This document shows, piece after piece, positions 54,237 to 56,161 of a stretch of DNA of 56,161 nt. Location of the stretch: the NCBI GenBank assembly GCA_910585825.1, contig CAJUEY010000018.1, forward strand, positions 1 to 56,161, given 5' to 3'. The stretch's first letter is position 1. Every line of letters starts with the position of its first letter. The position numbers were made by a program, and so were the translations under genes. This DNA comes from an uncultured Lachnospiraceae bacterium. Lineage in GTDB: Bacteria > Bacillota > Clostridia > Lachnospirales > Lachnospiraceae. The notes under the pieces were generated by a model. It searched no databases. It had not been told where the DNA came from and worked only from the letters and a program-made list of their open reading frames with translations.

Positions 54237-54365
54237 ATGGTTCGTGTCGTAACAGATTATCTGGATATTTCTGCTCAAAAGTATCCGGAGAAAATCGCAT
54301 TTGCAGATGAAAACAGAAGTATAACATTTTGCAGACTGCAGCAGGAGGCATGGTGTGCAATATAA
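54237..54365 (+). pseudogene. 5' remnant of an AMP-forming ligase gene
   Basis: 42 codons beginning VTDYLDISAQKYPEKIAF and DENRSITF, which is the standard N-terminus of acyl/aminoacyl-AMP ligases of the DltA/acyl-CoA synthetase kind. The family length is about 500 residues, so over 90 percent is missing. It follows the acyl carrier gene by 42 bases, as expected for a loading enzyme. After QQEA the frame runs into unrelated sequence and stops at 54363-54365. Confidence 0.75.
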
Positions 54366-54574
54366 TCGCAATGATAATTGGTACTGCATTGACAAAAGTT
54401 ACTAAGGAGGAACAGGCAGCAAGAGAAGTTTTATTTGTTATTCCAAGTGCGGAAAAAAATATAGCAGAGATAAAGAAGACCTTAAAATACAGTAAATGGT
54501 CAGCAGGGATGGGCGCAGTTATCGTTATAGTTTTATTGTTTCTTTGGATTGTGCCCTATTATATGGGTCTGTAA
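54345..54574 (+). pseudogene. 3' remnant of a sodium:solute symporter gene
   Basis: About 75 codons in another frame, from near 54345 to TAA at 54572: a hydrophobic end (MVCNIIAMIIGTALTKV), a charged segment (KEEQAAREVLFVIPSAEK), and a last membrane segment (GAVIVIVLLFLWIVPYYMGL). This is the usual C-terminal part of SSS-family transporters. No start or earlier membrane segments exist; the sequence before it belongs to the AMP-ligase remnant, so the junction near 54345-54355 marks a deletion or recombination. Confidence 0.6.
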
Positions 54575-54604
54575 ATAAAGATTACAAATTTGGAGGAAAT
54601 AAAA

Positions 54605-55921
54605 ATGATAAAGGCTGAATTATTAAAGAAGATCAATGAAAAGAAAATCCGCGTAGGAGTTGTCGGCTTGGGGTATGTAGGATTGCCCCTTGCAGTGGAA
54701 AAGGCAAAGGCAGGATTTCACACCATTGGGTTTGATGTTCAGAAAGAAAAAGTAGATTTGGTAAATGCTGGACACAACTATATTGGAGATGTTATCGATG
54801 ATGATCTGAAGGAATTGGTAGATGCAGGAATGTTATCTGCTACGGAAGATTTTTCGTTTATTAAGGATGTTGATTTTATTGCAATCTGCGTTCCCACGCC
54901 ATTGGATCGTCATCAACAGCCGGATATTAGTTATGTAAAGAATTCCACCATTGAAATTGCAAAGCATCTCACGAAAAATACCATGGTCGTTTTAGAGTCC
55001 ACCACATATCCGGGTACTACAGAAGAACTGATCAAACCCCTTTTGGAAGAGGGTTCCGGATTAAAGTGCGGCGAAGACTTTTATCTTGGATTTTCTCCGG
55101 AGAGGGTAGATCCCGGCAATGCAGTATATAAGACAAAAAATACGCCGAAGGTAGTGGGAGCAATCGGCAAAGATGCAACAGAAGTGATTGCAGCCATGTA
55201 CCGAGCAGTATTGGAAGGGGATGTACATGAGGTTTCTTCTCCGGCGATTGCAGAAATGGAAAAGATACTGGAGAATACGTATCGCAATATCAATATCGGA
55301 TTGATCAACGAACTGGTGATTCTTTGTAATAAAATGAATATCAATTTATGGGAAGTTGTAGATGCAGCCAAGACAAAACCATATGGATTCCAAGCGTTTT
55401 ACCCGGGGCCGGGATTAGGGGGACACTGTATACCGCTTGATCCATATTATTTGTCTTGGAAAGCGAGAGAATATGGATTTCACACTTCTATGATAGAGGC
55501 CTCTATGATGATCAATGATAAAATGCCGGAATATTGTGTGGAACGCGCAGGGAAAATTTTAAATCGTTTTCAGAAATCCCTTTATAAATCCAAAGTCCTT
55601 GTACTAGGGGTGGCATATAAACAGGATATTGACGATTATAGGGAAAGTCCGGCGCTTCGCGTGATAGAGGAACTGGAAGAATCAGGAGCAAATGTTGATT
55701 TTTATGATCCATATATCAGTTCCTATAAAGAAAATGGAAAAGTAAAAGAGGGAATTTCCAATATAGATGAAAATATCGTAGCATCCTATGATCTGGTCAT
55801 GATTACAGCTGCGCATACGACAGTAGACTATGAAATGGTGCAAAAAAATGCGAAATTTATCTTTGATACCAAAAATGTGATGAAAAATATTGCAGACAGA
55901 AATAATATTGAGATATTATAA
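54605..55921 (+). CDS. UDP-N-acetylglucosamine 6-dehydrogenase (WbpA-like)
   Basis: 438 residues of the UDP-glucose/GDP-mannose dehydrogenase family, oxidising a UDP-HexNAc to its uronic acid with NAD. N-terminal GVVGLGYVGLPLAVE, CVPTPLDRHQQPD, STTYPGTTEE, FSPERVDPGN, and the catalytic Cys in GPGLGGHCIPLDPYYLSWKA; the C-terminal domain has VLGVAYKQDIDDYRESPA. The HCIPLDPYYL form favours WbpA/TviB-type UDP-GlcNAc enzymes. GGAGG lies 8 bases before the ATG at 54605. It is intact although both flanks are damaged. Confidence 0.93.
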   Translation: MIKAELLKKINEKKIRVGVVGLGYVGLPLAVEKAKAGFHTIGFDVQKEKVDLVNAGHNYIGDVIDDDLKELVDAGMLSATEDFSFIKDVDFIAICVPTPLDRHQQPDISYVKNSTIEIAKHLTKNTMVVLESTTYPGTTEELIKPLLEEGSGLKCGEDFYLGFSPERVDPGNAVYKTKNTPKVVGAIGKDATEVIAAMYRAVLEGDVHEVSSPAIAEMEKILENTYRNINIGLINELVILCNKMNINLWEVVDAAKTKPYGFQAFYPGPGLGGHCIPLDPYYLSWKAREYGFHTSMIEASMMINDKMPEYCVERAGKILNRFQKSLYKSKVLVLGVAYKQDIDDYRESPALRVIEELEESGANVDFYDPYISSYKENGKVKEGISNIDENIVASYDLVMITAAHTTVDYEMVQKNAKFIFDTKNVMKNIADRNNIEIL

Positions 55922-55953
55922 TTTTACGCATTCTAAGAAAAAAGAGGTCATAA

Positions 55954-56161
55954 ATGAAGTTTACGTTTGATGCTTTTAAGAATCTTATTGATATGATAAT
56001 ACAGAAAGGATATACATTTTCCAGGTATTCAGACTATGCAAATTATCAAAAACCCTGTATTTTACGTCATGATGTAGATTTTGATATACAAATTGCCGAG
56101 CAATTTGCTAAAATGGAACAAGATATTGGGGTGGTGGTATAATAAGCAAATATTTTATTCT
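55954..56161 (+). pseudogene. Polysaccharide-deacetylase-like gene, apparently frameshifted and cut by the window edge
   Basis: The ATG at 55954 opens 62 codons that look like the N-terminus of a NodB-like deacetylase found in glycan loci: KFTFDAFKNLIDMIIQKGY and CILRHDVDFDIQ with the metal-binding Asp. TAA TAA follows at 56140-56145. In another frame, from the GGTGGTGGT run at 56130, the sequence continues as IISKYFI, matching the expected strand of the family. A length change in the short GGT run explains this. The rest lies outside the window, so the damage cannot be fully confirmed. Confidence 0.6.

Overview
The window looks like chromosome from a motile, low-to-medium-GC Firmicute, most likely a Lachnospiraceae-type Clostridium relative. 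The evidence is gene content and order: strong GGAGG ribosome-binding sites, the order mbl-flhO-flhP and the pair comFC-yvyF as in Bacillus subtilis, the cdaA-cdaR-glmM operon, and a Gram-positive teichoic-acid/rhamnan type surface-polysaccharide locus. Every gene I can support is on the + strand. No tRNA, rRNA, CRISPR array or transposase was seen.

Region 1 (1-18.2 kb) is housekeeping: the tail of an unknown gene, uvrB-uvrA (excision repair), an MreB/Mbl homologue followed by three flagellar rod genes, recD2, comFC-yvyF, two unknown membrane proteins, and cdaA-cdaR-glmM with an HPr gene. The gaps here hold two tandem repeat arrays (56 bp and 44 bp periods) that share a core, CCCTCCGGGC followed by a short palindrome. 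Scattered single copies of this core lie further downstream.

Region 2 (18.2-41.7 kb) is a large cell-surface glycan locus. It contains a GT-C-like protein/GT2/DUF2304 set, several GT2 transferases, a complete dTDP-L-rhamnose pathway (rfbD, rfbB, rfbA, rfbC), an ABC exporter whose ATPase carries a C-terminal glycan-recognition-like domain, a polyprenyl-phosphate sugar-1-phosphate transferase, LicD, two CDP-glycerol glycerophosphotransferase-like enzymes, a second ABC exporter of TagGH type, a TarI/IspD-like cytidylyltransferase with an extended SDR, and a pyruvyltransferase-like protein. Together these suggest a rhamnose-containing wall polysaccharide joined to, or made beside, a polyol-phosphate (teichoic-acid-like) polymer.

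Region 3 (41.7-56.2 kb) is visibly more AT-rich and looks more recently acquired. Two tandem polymerase/ligase-like membrane proteins are followed, after a strong promoter, by a bacillosamine-type set: a PglF-like dehydratase, a PglE-like aminotransferase and a PglC-like phosphoglycosyltransferase. A DUF3990-like gene and a small partner sit inside this set. Next come a PLP decarboxylase, an ATP-grasp enzyme and a GT4. The 3' end is decaying: a PglD-like acetyltransferase with an in-frame TAG, an acyl carrier protein with an in-frame TAA, the first 42 codons of an AMP-ligase fused to the last part of a sodium:solute symporter gene, an intact UDP-HexNAc 6-dehydrogenase, and a deacetylase-like gene that loses frame at a GGT tract. 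The most interesting signal is this eroded module (PLP decarboxylase, ATP-grasp, ACP, AMP-ligase), which looks like a carrier-protein route for putting an amino-acid-derived group on a glycan.
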